DNA from: Paenibacillus qinlingensis
GTDB taxonomy: Bacteria > Bacillota > Bacilli > Paenibacillales > NBRC-103111
NCBI RefSeq assembly: GCF_013204845.1
Contig: NZ_JABMKY010000023.1
Coordinates: forward strand, 62,001 to 126,000
DNA: 64,000 nucleotides
Direction of reading: 5' to 3'
Of this stretch, positions 36,895 through 45,081 are shown piece after piece; position 1 is the stretch's first letter, and each line of letters starts with the position of its first letter. The position numbers and the translations under genes are program-made. The notes under the pieces are model-generated. The model was not told where the DNA came from and made no database searches. It was given only the letters and a program-made list of their open reading frames with translations.

Positions 36895-36977
36895 ATGCTT
36901 CCGCGGAGGACGTAGGGGAGATAGTCGGAATAATCGACTATCTCGAGGAAGTAGCGCATCGAGCGGCCATCGCGCTC

Positions 36978-37700
36978 TAGCGCCCAAAAAAAGTGCGCAA
37001 GGAAAGCCGCCGAGCCGGCCAAAGCCCGCTAGCGCACAAAAAATGTGCGCAAGGAAGCCGCCGAGCCGGCCAACGCCCGCTAGCGCACAAAAAATGTGCG
37101 CAAGGAAAGCCGCCGAGCCGGCCATGGCACGCTAGCGCACAAAAAATGTGCGCAAGGAAGCCGCCGAGCCGGCCATGGCACGCTAGCGCACAAAAAATGT
37201 GCGCAAGATAAGCCGCTGTGCCGGCCATGGCACGCTAGCGCACAAAAAATGTGCGCAAGGAAGCCGCCGAGCCGGCCATCGCGCTCTAGCGCACAAAAAA
37301 TGTGCGCAAGGAAGGCCGCCGAGCCGGCGATCGCGCTCTAGCGCACAAAAAATGTGCGCAAGATAAGCCGCCGAGCCGGCCATCACCCGCTAGCGCACAA
37401 AAAATGTGCGCAAGGAAGCCGCCGAGCCGGCCATCGCGCTCTAGCGCACAAAAAATGTGCGCAAGGAAAGCCGCCGAGCCGGCCATGGCACGCTAGCGCA
37501 CAAAAAATGTGCGCAAGATAAGCCGCCGAGCCGGCCAACGCCCGCTAGCGCACAAAAAATGTGCGCAAGATAAGCCGCCGAGCCGGCCAACGCCCGCTAG
37601 CGCACAAAAAATGTGCGCAAGGAAGCCGCCGAGCCGGCCATCGCGCTCTAGCGCACAAAAAATGTGCGCAAGGAAGCCGCCGAGCCGGCCATCGCACGCT
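36978..37700. repeat. tandem array of 14 units of 51-52 bp with hairpin cores
   Basis: Each unit has TAGCGCACAAAAAATGTGCGC (a 7-bp stem GCGCACA/TGTGCGC around AAAAA), then AAGGAAG, AAGGAAAG or AAGATAAG, then the GCCGCCGAGCCGGCC block, then a 9-nt variable end such as ATGGCACGC, ATCGCGCTC or AACGCCCGC. The first unit is divergent (GCGCCCAAAAAAAGTGCGC). The array opens long reading frames on both strands, but these follow from periodicity, lack Shine-Dalgarno sites and are not called genes. The array is unusually GC-rich for the window. Confidence 0.95.
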
Positions 37701-37778
37701 GCCTTTTATAACCCAAAAAGACCGAATTATCGTAGAAATCCAAAGAATCTTAGATATTTTGGATGAAAGGAATCGCTA

Positions 37779-37803
37779 TATAATGATGCTGTAAGCGTTT
37801 GCT
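37779..37803 (+). promoter_or_regulatory. -10 element and cre site before the GH16 gene
   Basis: TATAAT (37,779-37,784) is followed by TGTAAGCGTTTGCT (37,790-37,803), which matches the cre consensus TGWAARCGYTWNCW at all positions. The site overlaps the expected transcription start, so CcpA repression is likely. No clear -35 is seen. Confidence 0.75.
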
Positions 37804-37879
37804 AGAAATGAATAAGGAGGGCATTTTGTAAGGGGAATCTTGTATTTTAGTAAATCCGAGTGAGAAAGGAAATGTGAAA

Positions 37880-39157
37880 ATGATGAAAACCAAAGTGATT
37901 AGCCTTTGTATGATGCTTGTTGTTCTGCTCTTCACGTCTCTACTGCCAATTCATGTATCTGCTGCCGATTATCCTGCTAACCCCATTACCAAAACAGGTT
38001 ACACCCTTGATTTCCAGGAAGAGTTCAATGGAACGACGTTGGATACGAATAAATGGCTTCCCTACTATCTTCCCCACTGGACAACGCCAACGAATCGGGA
38101 ATTAGGGGCTAAGGCGCGATTTACCATTTCCAATGGGGCGTTGCAAGAGCGCATCGATGCGGATACACCGGCATGGAACCCGACTTACGATTCTACGGTC
38201 AAAATATCAAGTATACAGACGTATGAGAAGGATAATTGGCATAAATTCAACGGATCTATGCCGAATGATCATCATGAAGCTGATTTTAACGGATACAGCA
38301 CGATGTATGGCTATTTTGAAATGAGAGCCAAAAATGCAAATGTTGGCGGAGGCGGACATCAGGCCTGGTGGATGGTTGGTACGGAGGATACTAGCAGCGC
38401 TTCGGCCAATCCCGAAATTGATATTGTGGAGACCTTCGTTTCGAAACCCAACACGTGGCGAATCGCAGGCTATGGCTGGGGGGATCCTAATTTTCTGAGT
38501 AACTGGACGTTATATGAAGATCCGGTTCCGAGCGGCGATCAATCCTCCGAGTATCATATCTATGGGATGGAGTGGACGCCTACTCAGCTTAATTTCTACT
38601 ACGATAACCAGCTGTACAAAACGATAAATGATGCGCCTAACATGCCGATGGGGATGATACTGGGGATTTATACCGATGCGGGTTCAGGTGTGCATAATAA
38701 CGTGTGGCCCAAAACTTGGAGTGTTGATTATGTCCGCGTTTGGAAGAAGAATGGCGGCTATCCGACGCCGTATTATCGCATCAAAAATCATCAAACGGGA
38801 CTTTATATGCATACGAACGCGCTCACGGGGAACGTAGAGTACGGCAATGTACCTGCGACAGATTATAGCTCCCAATGGTCCAAAGAAACGACGGAGGGCT
38901 ATACCCGATATAAGAACAGATCAACAGGCCAATATATGCATCTGGAGAATCAGAACGGAAGTATTCAGTATGGCACTGTGCCAACTACGTATTGGAGTTC
39001 CCAATGGACGGAGGAAGCTGTGTCGGGCTTTACACGAATTAAGAATCGCTGGAAAGGAACCTATATGCACACTGAAGATAATACGGGTTTGGTGCAGTAT
39101 GGAAGTGTTCCCACCACATATTGGACGAGTCAATGGACCTTTGAACCTGCCAGTTAA
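37880..39157 (+). CDS. secreted GH16 glycosidase with three-repeat C-terminal domain
   Basis: A 425-residue exported enzyme. The signal peptide ends near HVSA-AD (about 29). The GH16 jelly-roll carries the catalytic motif EIDIVE (Glu179 nucleophile, Glu184 acid/base), which marks beta-glucanase, laminarinase, agarase or carrageenase members. The last ~125 residues are three ~42-residue repeats (YRIKNHQTGLYMH, TRYKNRSTGQYMH, TRIKNRWKGTYMH, each ending in a SQW motif), consistent with a beta-trefoil carbohydrate-binding domain. ATG 37,880 lies 9 nt after AAAGGA; GTG 37,874 is too close. Regulated by a cre site and terminated at 39,185. The substrate is not resolved. Confidence 0.88.
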   Translation: MMKTKVISLCMMLVVLLFTSLLPIHVSAADYPANPITKTGYTLDFQEEFNGTTLDTNKWLPYYLPHWTTPTNRELGAKARFTISNGALQERIDADTPAWNPTYDSTVKISSIQTYEKDNWHKFNGSMPNDHHEADFNGYSTMYGYFEMRAKNANVGGGGHQAWWMVGTEDTSSASANPEIDIVETFVSKPNTWRIAGYGWGDPNFLSNWTLYEDPVPSGDQSSEYHIYGMEWTPTQLNFYYDNQLYKTINDAPNMPMGMILGIYTDAGSGVHNNVWPKTWSVDYVRVWKKNGGYPTPYYRIKNHQTGLYMHTNALTGNVEYGNVPATDYSSQWSKETTEGYTRYKNRSTGQYMHLENQNGSIQYGTVPTTYWSSQWTEEAVSGFTRIKNRWKGTYMHTEDNTGLVQYGSVPTTYWTSQWTFEPAS

Positions 39158-39184
39158 TAAGGGTAATCAATGCTTCTAAATTGT

Positions 39185-39226
39185 AAAACCAGCTAACCCA
39201 CTGCAAGGGTTTGGCTGGTTTTTTGT
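39185..39226. terminator. bidirectional terminator
   Basis: AAACCAGC-TAACCC and GGGTTTGGCTGGTTTTTT form a strong stem between the convergent GH16 and phosphatase genes, with a T run on the plus strand and an A run usable from the other side. Confidence 0.8.
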
Positions 39227-39231
39227 ATTCT

Positions 39232-39681
39232 TTATGTGTTAAATAATTTCTCAATCGCCTCACGTTGCGCGGGTTTAATATTGACTCTGGCGCGAATGCT
39301 TTTGGCTAGTGCTTCAGCTTCTTCAATGGTTTGGCTTTTGCCTAATGTAATCAAAGTACCCACCGCGACAGCACCCGTTCTGCCGCCGCCACCAGCACAG
39401 TGAAATCCAACTTTTTTACCGTTGTGATAGGCTTGGGCGACGTGATCAATAGCTTGTTGAAATAATTGGTCTTGGGGTCCTGTCGTATTGTCTCCTAGCG
39501 GGACTTGAATCCATTGGACATCATCATCGGGATAAGCGCTTTGTGTAGCTTCGCCTCGCAAATCCACGATGACTTCAATGCCTTCATTTTTAACCATATC
39601 CTCAACATCCGAAGCTCCGCCAAAATAAATCCGATCCTCGACTAATGCTTGATAGTTTTTATGTGTATTGACCTCATCCAT
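39232..39681 (-). CDS. dual-specificity/tyrosine phosphatase-like protein
   Basis: A 149-residue cytoplasmic protein with the Cys-phosphatase signature HCAGGGGRTG (Cys95, Arg101) and an upstream general-acid region (DLRGEATQSAYPDDD). Fold and length fit compact dual-specificity phosphatases. ATG 39,681 is preferred because AAGGAG directly abuts the ATG at 39,690 and is 9 nt from the former. It stands alone between a GH16 gene and an orphan binding protein. The substrate may be a phosphoprotein or another phosphomonoester. Confidence 0.8.
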   Translation of the reverse strand: MDEVNTHKNYQALVEDRIYFGGASDVEDMVKNEGIEVIVDLRGEATQSAYPDDDVQWIQVPLGDNTTGPQDQLFQQAIDHVAQAYHNGKKVGFHCAGGGGRTGAVAVGTLITLGKSQTIEEAEALAKSIRARVNIKPAQREAIEKLFNT

Positions 39682-39883
39682 GCGGGACATCTCCTTAAGC
39701 GTAATTAATGCAGCTTCTGTGGGAAGCGAAGTGATGAAATAGATCTTGTCATTATATACCCATTCACATAGAGGTTGAAAGTATAGGAATTGAAAACGCT
39801 AAAGCCGAGTAAAGAAGCTGTATAACTGTCTGCATATTTACAAATAATACCTATGTTTACCTAATGAGGAGGGTATGGATGCA

Positions 39884-40693
39884 ATGAATGAAGGCTATAG
39901 AAGCAAACGAGGAATGGTCCTCTCGATCACCCTGTTAATAGCCCTGATCGCTTCAGGATGCACGCAGAATAAAACGGTCAAAGTTGGTATCGAGGAAAAT
40001 TTCCGCCCCTATACGTTTATAGATGGAGGCGAGAAGAAGGGCTTTGAGGTGGATTTATGGCAAGCGATCGCCGAAAAGTCGAAATTGAAATATGAGTTAG
40101 TTCCCATGGAAATGGGGGAATTGAATAAAGGATTGAAATCTGGTGATATTGATTTGGCCATTGCGGGGAAGACAATTACGGATGCACGCAGCAATGATCT
40201 TGAGTATTCGGATCCTTATTTTCAAACAAACTTAGTGATTCTTACTGCTTCAGAAAACTCAGCTATCAAAGGGAAAGATGACTTGGTCCAAAAAGCGATA
40301 GCGACTGAAAATGGATCACCTGGGTTCTACTTTGCGAGTGAAATTCAAGGGGCGAAAATCCACGGCTTTTCAAAAATCTCCGATGCCTATGCAGAGTTAA
40401 AAAGTCATACAGCAGACGCTGTTATTGTGGAGGAACGCAATGCCCAGGATTTTATTAAGAACACAGCCCAAGGGTCCGTGAAAATAGTAGGAGAGCCGTT
40501 CAATAAAGATAGTCTTGCTATTCTTGCCAAAAAGAAAAACAAGTACCTCGGAAGAATTAACGAAGCGCTCCAATCCGTATCCAAAGATGGCACTTACGAA
40601 GACCTGTATACGAAGTGGTTCACAAGCAAACCTAAAATGATGCCGAATAAAATCAAAAAAGAAGTGGAACACGACTTGCAACATGAAGCATAA
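39884..40693 (+). CDS. amino-acid-type solute-binding lipoprotein (family 3), orphan
   Basis: A 269-residue lipoprotein. The lipobox ASGC gives Cys26, followed by the polar-amino-acid-binding fold (VGIEENFRPYTFID, GFEVDLWQAIAEKSKLKYEL, GDIDLAIAGKTIT, LEYSDPYFQTNLVILT). ATG 39,884 lies 10 nt after AGGAGGG; ATG 39,875 is only one base from it. No permease or ATPase gene lies next to it, so it must work with a transporter encoded elsewhere or act as a sensor partner. The ligand is probably an amino acid or a small amine. Confidence 0.83.
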   Translation: MNEGYRSKRGMVLSITLLIALIASGCTQNKTVKVGIEENFRPYTFIDGGEKKGFEVDLWQAIAEKSKLKYELVPMEMGELNKGLKSGDIDLAIAGKTITDARSNDLEYSDPYFQTNLVILTASENSAIKGKDDLVQKAIATENGSPGFYFASEIQGAKIHGFSKISDAYAELKSHTADAVIVEERNAQDFIKNTAQGSVKIVGEPFNKDSLAILAKKKNKYLGRINEALQSVSKDGTYEDLYTKWFTSKPKMMPNKIKKEVEHDLQHEA

Positions 40694-40703
40694 TCATACG
40701 TGG

Positions 40704-40741
40704 AAATAGCTTGCCGAGAAATCGGTAAGCTATTTTTTATG
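40704..40741 (+). terminator. Rho-independent terminator
   Basis: AAATAGCTTGCCGA and TCGGTAAGCTATTTTTT form a strong stem with a GAAA loop, 11 bp after the stop at 40,693. Confidence 0.9.
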
Positions 40742-40876
40742 TGATGGTATGTTGAAATAGGTAGGCAAGTTGATGAATCATGTGTATATTACCTGACATC
40801 ATTATTGGTATTTGAGGAGGATGAATGAGGAAAAGAAACCATTGTAAGGGTTTTTATGATAGGTTTAATGACAAAA

Positions 40877-40929
40877 TGAAATAAAATTTCAAAAAACTAT
40901 TTACAAAATGAAATAAAACTCATTATAAT
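40877..40929 (+). promoter_or_regulatory. promoter with palindromic TGAAAT-N3-ATTTCA operators (RpiR type)
   Basis: TGAAATAAAATTTCA (40,877-40,891) is a perfect palindrome. A second, imperfect copy, TGAAATAAAACTCA (40,909-40,922), lies between the -35 TTTACA (40,900-40,905) and -10 TATAAT (40,924-40,929), which are 18 bp apart. A site inside the spacer is ideal for repression. The neighbouring RpiR-type gene is the obvious binder, so autoregulation of the muropeptide-sugar operon is likely. Confidence 0.7.
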
Positions 40930-40995
40930 GAGGTCCATACGTTAGGTAAACTAACATAAATGAATTGTCATAAAAAACGATAGAGGATGTTGCCC

Positions 40996-41853
40996 ATGTT
41001 AAAAGGTGGATTAATGAGCATAGAAGCTGCTATGGCAAGTTTGAAGCCGAGTGAGCGCAAAGTTGCACAATACATTTTGGAACATCCGCAAGAAGTGATC
41101 AGCCTTTCTGTACAGAAGCTTGCCGAGTTTGCCAGTGTTAGTGAAGCGACAATCATACGGCTTTCACGTTCTCTCCACTTTAAAGGATATCTGGAACTTA
41201 AGATGCGAATTGCTGGTGATTTGTCACAGTCGTTATTGCCGACAGATACCTATCAGGAAATTAATGCGAACAGTTCCATTGGGGAGATCATCAAATCAGT
41301 CACGAATAACAATATCGTTTCCATTCAAGATACACTAACTGTCCTCTCACCAGAAAGTGTGGAGAAAGCCATACAAACATTAAGCCGCGCAAGAAAAATT
41401 GGCGTGTTCGGCGTTGGTGCTTCGGGGATCATCGCAGAGGATTTCAAGCAAAAGCTTACACGGATTAATCGGTGGTGTGAGATTGGTACAGGGTTTGATG
41501 CCCAAGCTACCATTGCCGCTAACCTGCTTCCTGGTGATGTAGTCTTTGGAATTTCTTATACGGGTCAAACGGAAGATATGATTCGTTCGCTGGAAGTAGC
41601 GAAGAATAATGGCGCAGCGGTCATTACGTTGACCCGATTCGGATCTAATCCAGTTGCGGACCTTGCAGATATTCAGCTATTTACTAGTACGTTGGAGAAA
41701 AGCATCCGCAGCGGGGCGATGTCATCAAGAATTGCCCAACTGAATGTGATCGATATTCTATATGTTGGCATTGCTGGCTGCCACTACGAGGCAAGTGTGA
41801 CCTCGTTGGAAATGACTCGACAGGCAGTTAGGGTTGGCAAACGCAATGGGTAA
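40996..41853 (+). CDS. MurR/RpiR-family transcriptional regulator
   Basis: A 285-residue regulator. An RpiR-type N-terminal helix-turn-helix (SLKPSERKVAQYILEHP, EFASVSEATIIRLSRSLHF) is followed by a SIS sugar-phosphate-binding domain (ARKIGVFGVGASGIIAEDF, GDVVFGISYTGQTEDMIRS). ATG 40,996 is chosen, with AGAGG 9 nt upstream; ATG 41,014 is another candidate. In this family, MurR of E. coli senses MurNAc-6-phosphate. The gene order regulator - importer - MurQ supports the same ligand class here. It probably binds the palindromes at 40,877-40,922. Confidence 0.88.
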   Translation: MLKGGLMSIEAAMASLKPSERKVAQYILEHPQEVISLSVQKLAEFASVSEATIIRLSRSLHFKGYLELKMRIAGDLSQSLLPTDTYQEINANSSIGEIIKSVTNNNIVSIQDTLTVLSPESVEKAIQTLSRARKIGVFGVGASGIIAEDFKQKLTRINRWCEIGTGFDAQATIAANLLPGDVVFGISYTGQTEDMIRSLEVAKNNGAAVITLTRFGSNPVADLADIQLFTSTLEKSIRSGAMSSRIAQLNVIDILYVGIAGCHYEASVTSLEMTRQAVRVGKRNG

Positions 41854-41938
41854 CCGCTAGTAAGCTAATGAAACGGTTTGGTCCTCTAGTCAGGCTGGAG
41901 GTTAACATACAAGCAAAAATTAAAGGGAGGCTTTTTAT

Positions 41939-43243
41939 ATGAAACGTTTATTCAGTGGAGCATTATTAACTTTGGTCGGAGCTTCTTCCATGCTTGCAGC
42001 ATGCAGCACGAACAGCACAACGCCTAGTGCAGCCCCTAGTACAGCAAGTGCTGCACCAACTACAGCAGCGACACAGGATAAAGTGAAGCTGACGATAGGT
42101 AGCTGGCGTACAGAAGATACAGAAGCTTACACAAAAATCATTGCTGAGTTCAAAAAGAAAAATCCCAATATTGATATTGAGTTTAAACCAACCAAGAATA
42201 CGGAGTACAACACAGCTCTGAACACAAGTCTGCAAAGTGGAAATGGTCCAGATATTATTCATCTCCGCCCTTATGCAGCTGGTGCAGCTTTGGCAGATGC
42301 TGGCTACCTGGAGCCCTTGACGAATGTGAAAGGAATGGATGTATTCTCGAAAGATACATTGCTGGCTGCTACGGGTTCTGACGGTAAAGTATACGGCGTT
42401 CCAACCGTCTTCAGCTCGACGCAAGTATTTTATAACAAGAAAATCTTTCAGAAATACAATCTTCAAGAACCTAAAACGTGGGATGAACTCCTTAAAACAG
42501 CGGATACATTGAAGAAAAATAAAGTAACACCTTTCGCTTTCGGCTCTAAAGAAGGATGGATTCTATCGCTGACAGAAGGGACGCTTGGACCGGCTGTTTA
42601 TGGGACGGATTTCATGAAGAAAATTGTTAGCGGGGATGCGAACTTCAAAAGCCCTGAGTATGTAAGTTCGATTAAAATGCTGAAAGATCTAACGCCCTTT
42701 TTCCCGGATAATTACGTAGGTATCGGCATGGATGACATGCGAAATATGTTTGTTACGGAGCAGGCGGCGATGATGGTGATGGGAGATTGGGAGTATGCGG
42801 TCATGAAGAAAACGAACCCAGATCTTCAAATGGATGTATTCCCAGTTCCGCCAATGAAAGCAGATGGCAAACAAACGGTAACCACTTGGGTAGATGGTTC
42901 ATTTTCCGTGAATGCCAAATCGGCTCATAAACAGGAAGCGCTGAAATTCATGGAATTTTTAACAACAAAAGAATTTGGGGCTCTTGCCGTGAATGCCTTG
43001 CAAAAACCAAGTACGATCCCGGGTGTAGCGGCAAACGATCCTTTGGTAGCTAAGATCGCCAAAAATGCCGATACGATCTCCACGCCTTACGCTGCCGTCG
43101 TTTATTTCAATGCCGGTAATCCGACTACGAAAGCTACATTAGAAAATTCAATCCAAGGTATGTATTTAAATAAATTGACACCGGAGCAAGTGACAGAAGA
43201 AGTTCAAAAGATGACAGATACTTGGTTTAAACCTAAGAAATAA
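41939..43243 (+). CDS. amino-sugar-binding lipoprotein (family 1 solute-binding protein)
   Basis: A 434-residue lipoprotein. The lipobox LAAC gives Cys22, followed by an Ala/Thr/Pro tether and a CUT1-type binding fold (IDIEFKPTKNTEYNTALNTS, NGPDIIHLRPY, AMMVMGDWEYAVMKK). AAAGGGAGG precedes ATG 41,939. It is the first structural gene after the RpiR gene and is followed by its two permeases and murQ. By context it may bind MurNAc, GlcNAc-anhydro-MurNAc or another cell-wall sugar; this is inferred. Confidence 0.88.
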   Translation: MKRLFSGALLTLVGASSMLAACSTNSTTPSAAPSTASAAPTTAATQDKVKLTIGSWRTEDTEAYTKIIAEFKKKNPNIDIEFKPTKNTEYNTALNTSLQSGNGPDIIHLRPYAAGAALADAGYLEPLTNVKGMDVFSKDTLLAATGSDGKVYGVPTVFSSTQVFYNKKIFQKYNLQEPKTWDELLKTADTLKKNKVTPFAFGSKEGWILSLTEGTLGPAVYGTDFMKKIVSGDANFKSPEYVSSIKMLKDLTPFFPDNYVGIGMDDMRNMFVTEQAAMMVMGDWEYAVMKKTNPDLQMDVFPVPPMKADGKQTVTTWVDGSFSVNAKSAHKQEALKFMEFLTTKEFGALAVNALQKPSTIPGVAANDPLVAKIAKNADTISTPYAAVVYFNAGNPTTKATLENSIQGMYLNKLTPEQVTEEVQKMTDTWFKPKK

Positions 43244-43265
43244 GTAAAGAGAAGGTGTGAGGGGC

Positions 43266-44195
43266 ATGAATGACTTGGCCAAATCGTCCGGGTGGAAAAA
43301 GGGAGCAGTTCATCTGTTCCCGGTCCCTGCCCTCGCAGTTTACATTATGTTCGTGATTTACCCGATTCTTTCCGCGTTTGGTTACAGCTTTTATGATTGG
43401 AAGGGCCTCATCCGTGGGGAATTCGTTGGGTTCGGCAATTTTGTAAGCTTGTTTACGAAGGAACCGTTTAATCATTTGTTTTGGAATGCGTTTGGTCACA
43501 ACCTGTATTATTTCGCCGTTGAGATGGCTGTGCAAAACGTGATTGCCTTTGGGCTTGCTTATCTTGTTTATAGCAAACTTAAAGGTTCGAATTTTTTGAA
43601 GATGGCCTACTTTTTACCTAGGCTGCTTTCAGTCATCGTAGTAGGCTTCTTATGGAAGCTCATGTTGAACCCGAATAATGGCGTTGTGAATGTCATGCTC
43701 AAAAAGATAGGTCTTGTTTCATGGGCCAAACCTTGGCTAGGAGACCCAGCTACGGCGTTAACTTCGATTACGATCGTTAACAGTTGGTTTGGTGTTGGTT
43801 TCTCCATGTTAATTTTCCTTGCGGGTTTACAAGCAATTTCCTCTGAAGTTGTAGAAGCAGCACGGTTGGATGGGGTCAAAGGATTCCGTTTGATTCGCTC
43901 CATCATCTTACCAATGATGAGTCAGTCCCTGATTATCATTACGGTGTTTACGTTCATTCATGCTTTTGAAGCTTTCGAGTTGATTTATGCGATGGAAGGG
44001 TCACAGGGTGAGCCATATAACTCGACTGACACATTGGCTGTCTTCTTTTATCGAATCGCTTTTGGCGGCTCGTCTGGCGGCGATTCGGTCGCACTTGGAC
44101 TTGGTTCGGCATTAGCTGTTGTTCTATTTTTCATTATTGCAACGATATCGGCGTTGTTCCTGTACTTCACTAGGAACCAATCGGCGCAGCATTAA
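43266..44195 (+). CDS. sugar ABC transporter permease, UgpA/MalF-like
   Basis: A 309-residue permease with about six helices and an EAA loop VVEAARLDGVKGFRLIRSIILP. ATG 43,266 is used, with AAGGTG 8 nt upstream; GTG 43,257 is an alternative. It starts 22 bp after the binding-protein gene, within the RpiR/MurQ operon. No ATPase gene is present in the operon, so an MsmX-type shared ATPase is expected. Confidence 0.88.
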   Translation: MNDLAKSSGWKKGAVHLFPVPALAVYIMFVIYPILSAFGYSFYDWKGLIRGEFVGFGNFVSLFTKEPFNHLFWNAFGHNLYYFAVEMAVQNVIAFGLAYLVYSKLKGSNFLKMAYFLPRLLSVIVVGFLWKLMLNPNNGVVNVMLKKIGLVSWAKPWLGDPATALTSITIVNSWFGVGFSMLIFLAGLQAISSEVVEAARLDGVKGFRLIRSIILPMMSQSLIIITVFTFIHAFEAFELIYAMEGSQGEPYNSTDTLAVFFYRIAFGGSSGGDSVALGLGSALAVVLFFIIATISALFLYFTRNQSAQH

Positions 44196-44210
44196 GACAG
44201 GAGGCAGACC

Positions 44211-45035
44211 ATGAAAACCAACAAATCCGTTCGGGGACTCCAATACGCTGCGGCGTATTTGGGGGCGCTGGTCAGTTTGTATCCGATTTTTCTGATGCTG
44301 ACCTCTTCCTTGAAGACGAACATCCAAATCTTAAAAAATCCGATGTCATTGCCAACGACCCTATCGTTTGCGGCGTATAGCAAGCTAATACATCAAATTC
44401 CCTTCTTCACTTATTTTTGGAACAGTCTTGTGGTTAGCGTTGTATCCGTAGTTCTAATTTTGCTATTTGGCGTTATGGCCTCCTTCTATATTGCGAGATA
44501 TCCGTTCCGCTGGAATGGAGCATTATTCTTTTTCTTTCTCTTGGGCATGATGATTCCCATTAAGCTCGGGATCGTACCTTTATTCCTTTTGATGAAGAAA
44601 CTCTCGATGTTGAATAATATTTGGTCGTTGGTTAGTGTATACACGGCGATCGGATTGCCGCTTGCGATTCTCATCTTAACAGGTTTCTTCAGAACACTTC
44701 CGAAGGAGCTGGAAGAAGCGGCACGCATAGATGGTTCTTCTGACTTTGGTGTTATGTGGCATGTTTTACTGCCGCTCATGCGGCCAGCGCTTGGAACTGT
44801 GATGATTATGAATTTTATCACCGCATGGAATGATTTCTTTTTCCCGCTTATTTTTATTCAAGATGATGCGAAGAAGACAATTCCGGTGGGCATGCTCTCC
44901 TTGTTCGGACAGTACTCGACAGACTTAAGTATGCTGTTCGCAGGGTTAACGTTGGCTTCTGTGCCCATGATGATTATATTTTTCCTAGCTTCTAAACAAT
45001 TCATGGAAGGCATGACTGCAGGGGCTGTGAAGTAA
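44211..45035 (+). CDS. sugar ABC transporter permease, UgpE/MalG-like
   Basis: A 274-residue permease with about six helices, the EAA loop ELEEAARIDGSSDFGVMWHVLLP and the terminal FMEGMTAGAVK. ATG 44,211 follows AGGAGG. It is 15 bp after its partner and 46 bp before murQ, in one transcription unit. Confidence 0.9.
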   Translation: MKTNKSVRGLQYAAAYLGALVSLYPIFLMLTSSLKTNIQILKNPMSLPTTLSFAAYSKLIHQIPFFTYFWNSLVVSVVSVVLILLFGVMASFYIARYPFRWNGALFFFFLLGMMIPIKLGIVPLFLLMKKLSMLNNIWSLVSVYTAIGLPLAILILTGFFRTLPKELEEAARIDGSSDFGVMWHVLLPLMRPALGTVMIMNFITAWNDFFFPLIFIQDDAKKTIPVGMLSLFGQYSTDLSMLFAGLTLASVPMMIIFFLASKQFMEGMTAGAVK

Positions 45036-45081
45036 TGAAGGCAAGAAAGGCAAGAAATACTCAAGAATAGGAGGTATCATA

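Noticed and set aside
36978..37700. A CRISPR array
   Set aside because: The whole unit is repeated and the only variable part is 9 nt, drawn from a few types. There are no unique 30-40-nt spacers and no cas genes in the window.
36872..37794. Many overlapping 60-120-codon frames on both strands across the repeat array
   Set aside because: They repeat the same KKCAQGSRRAG / ALAHIFCAL pattern because the period of 51-52 bp keeps frames open. None has a Shine-Dalgarno or unique sequence.
41864..41882. Cre-like sequence before the 41,939 lipoprotein gene
   Set aside because: ATGAAACGGTTTGG has the CG step in the wrong register and does not fit the cre consensus.
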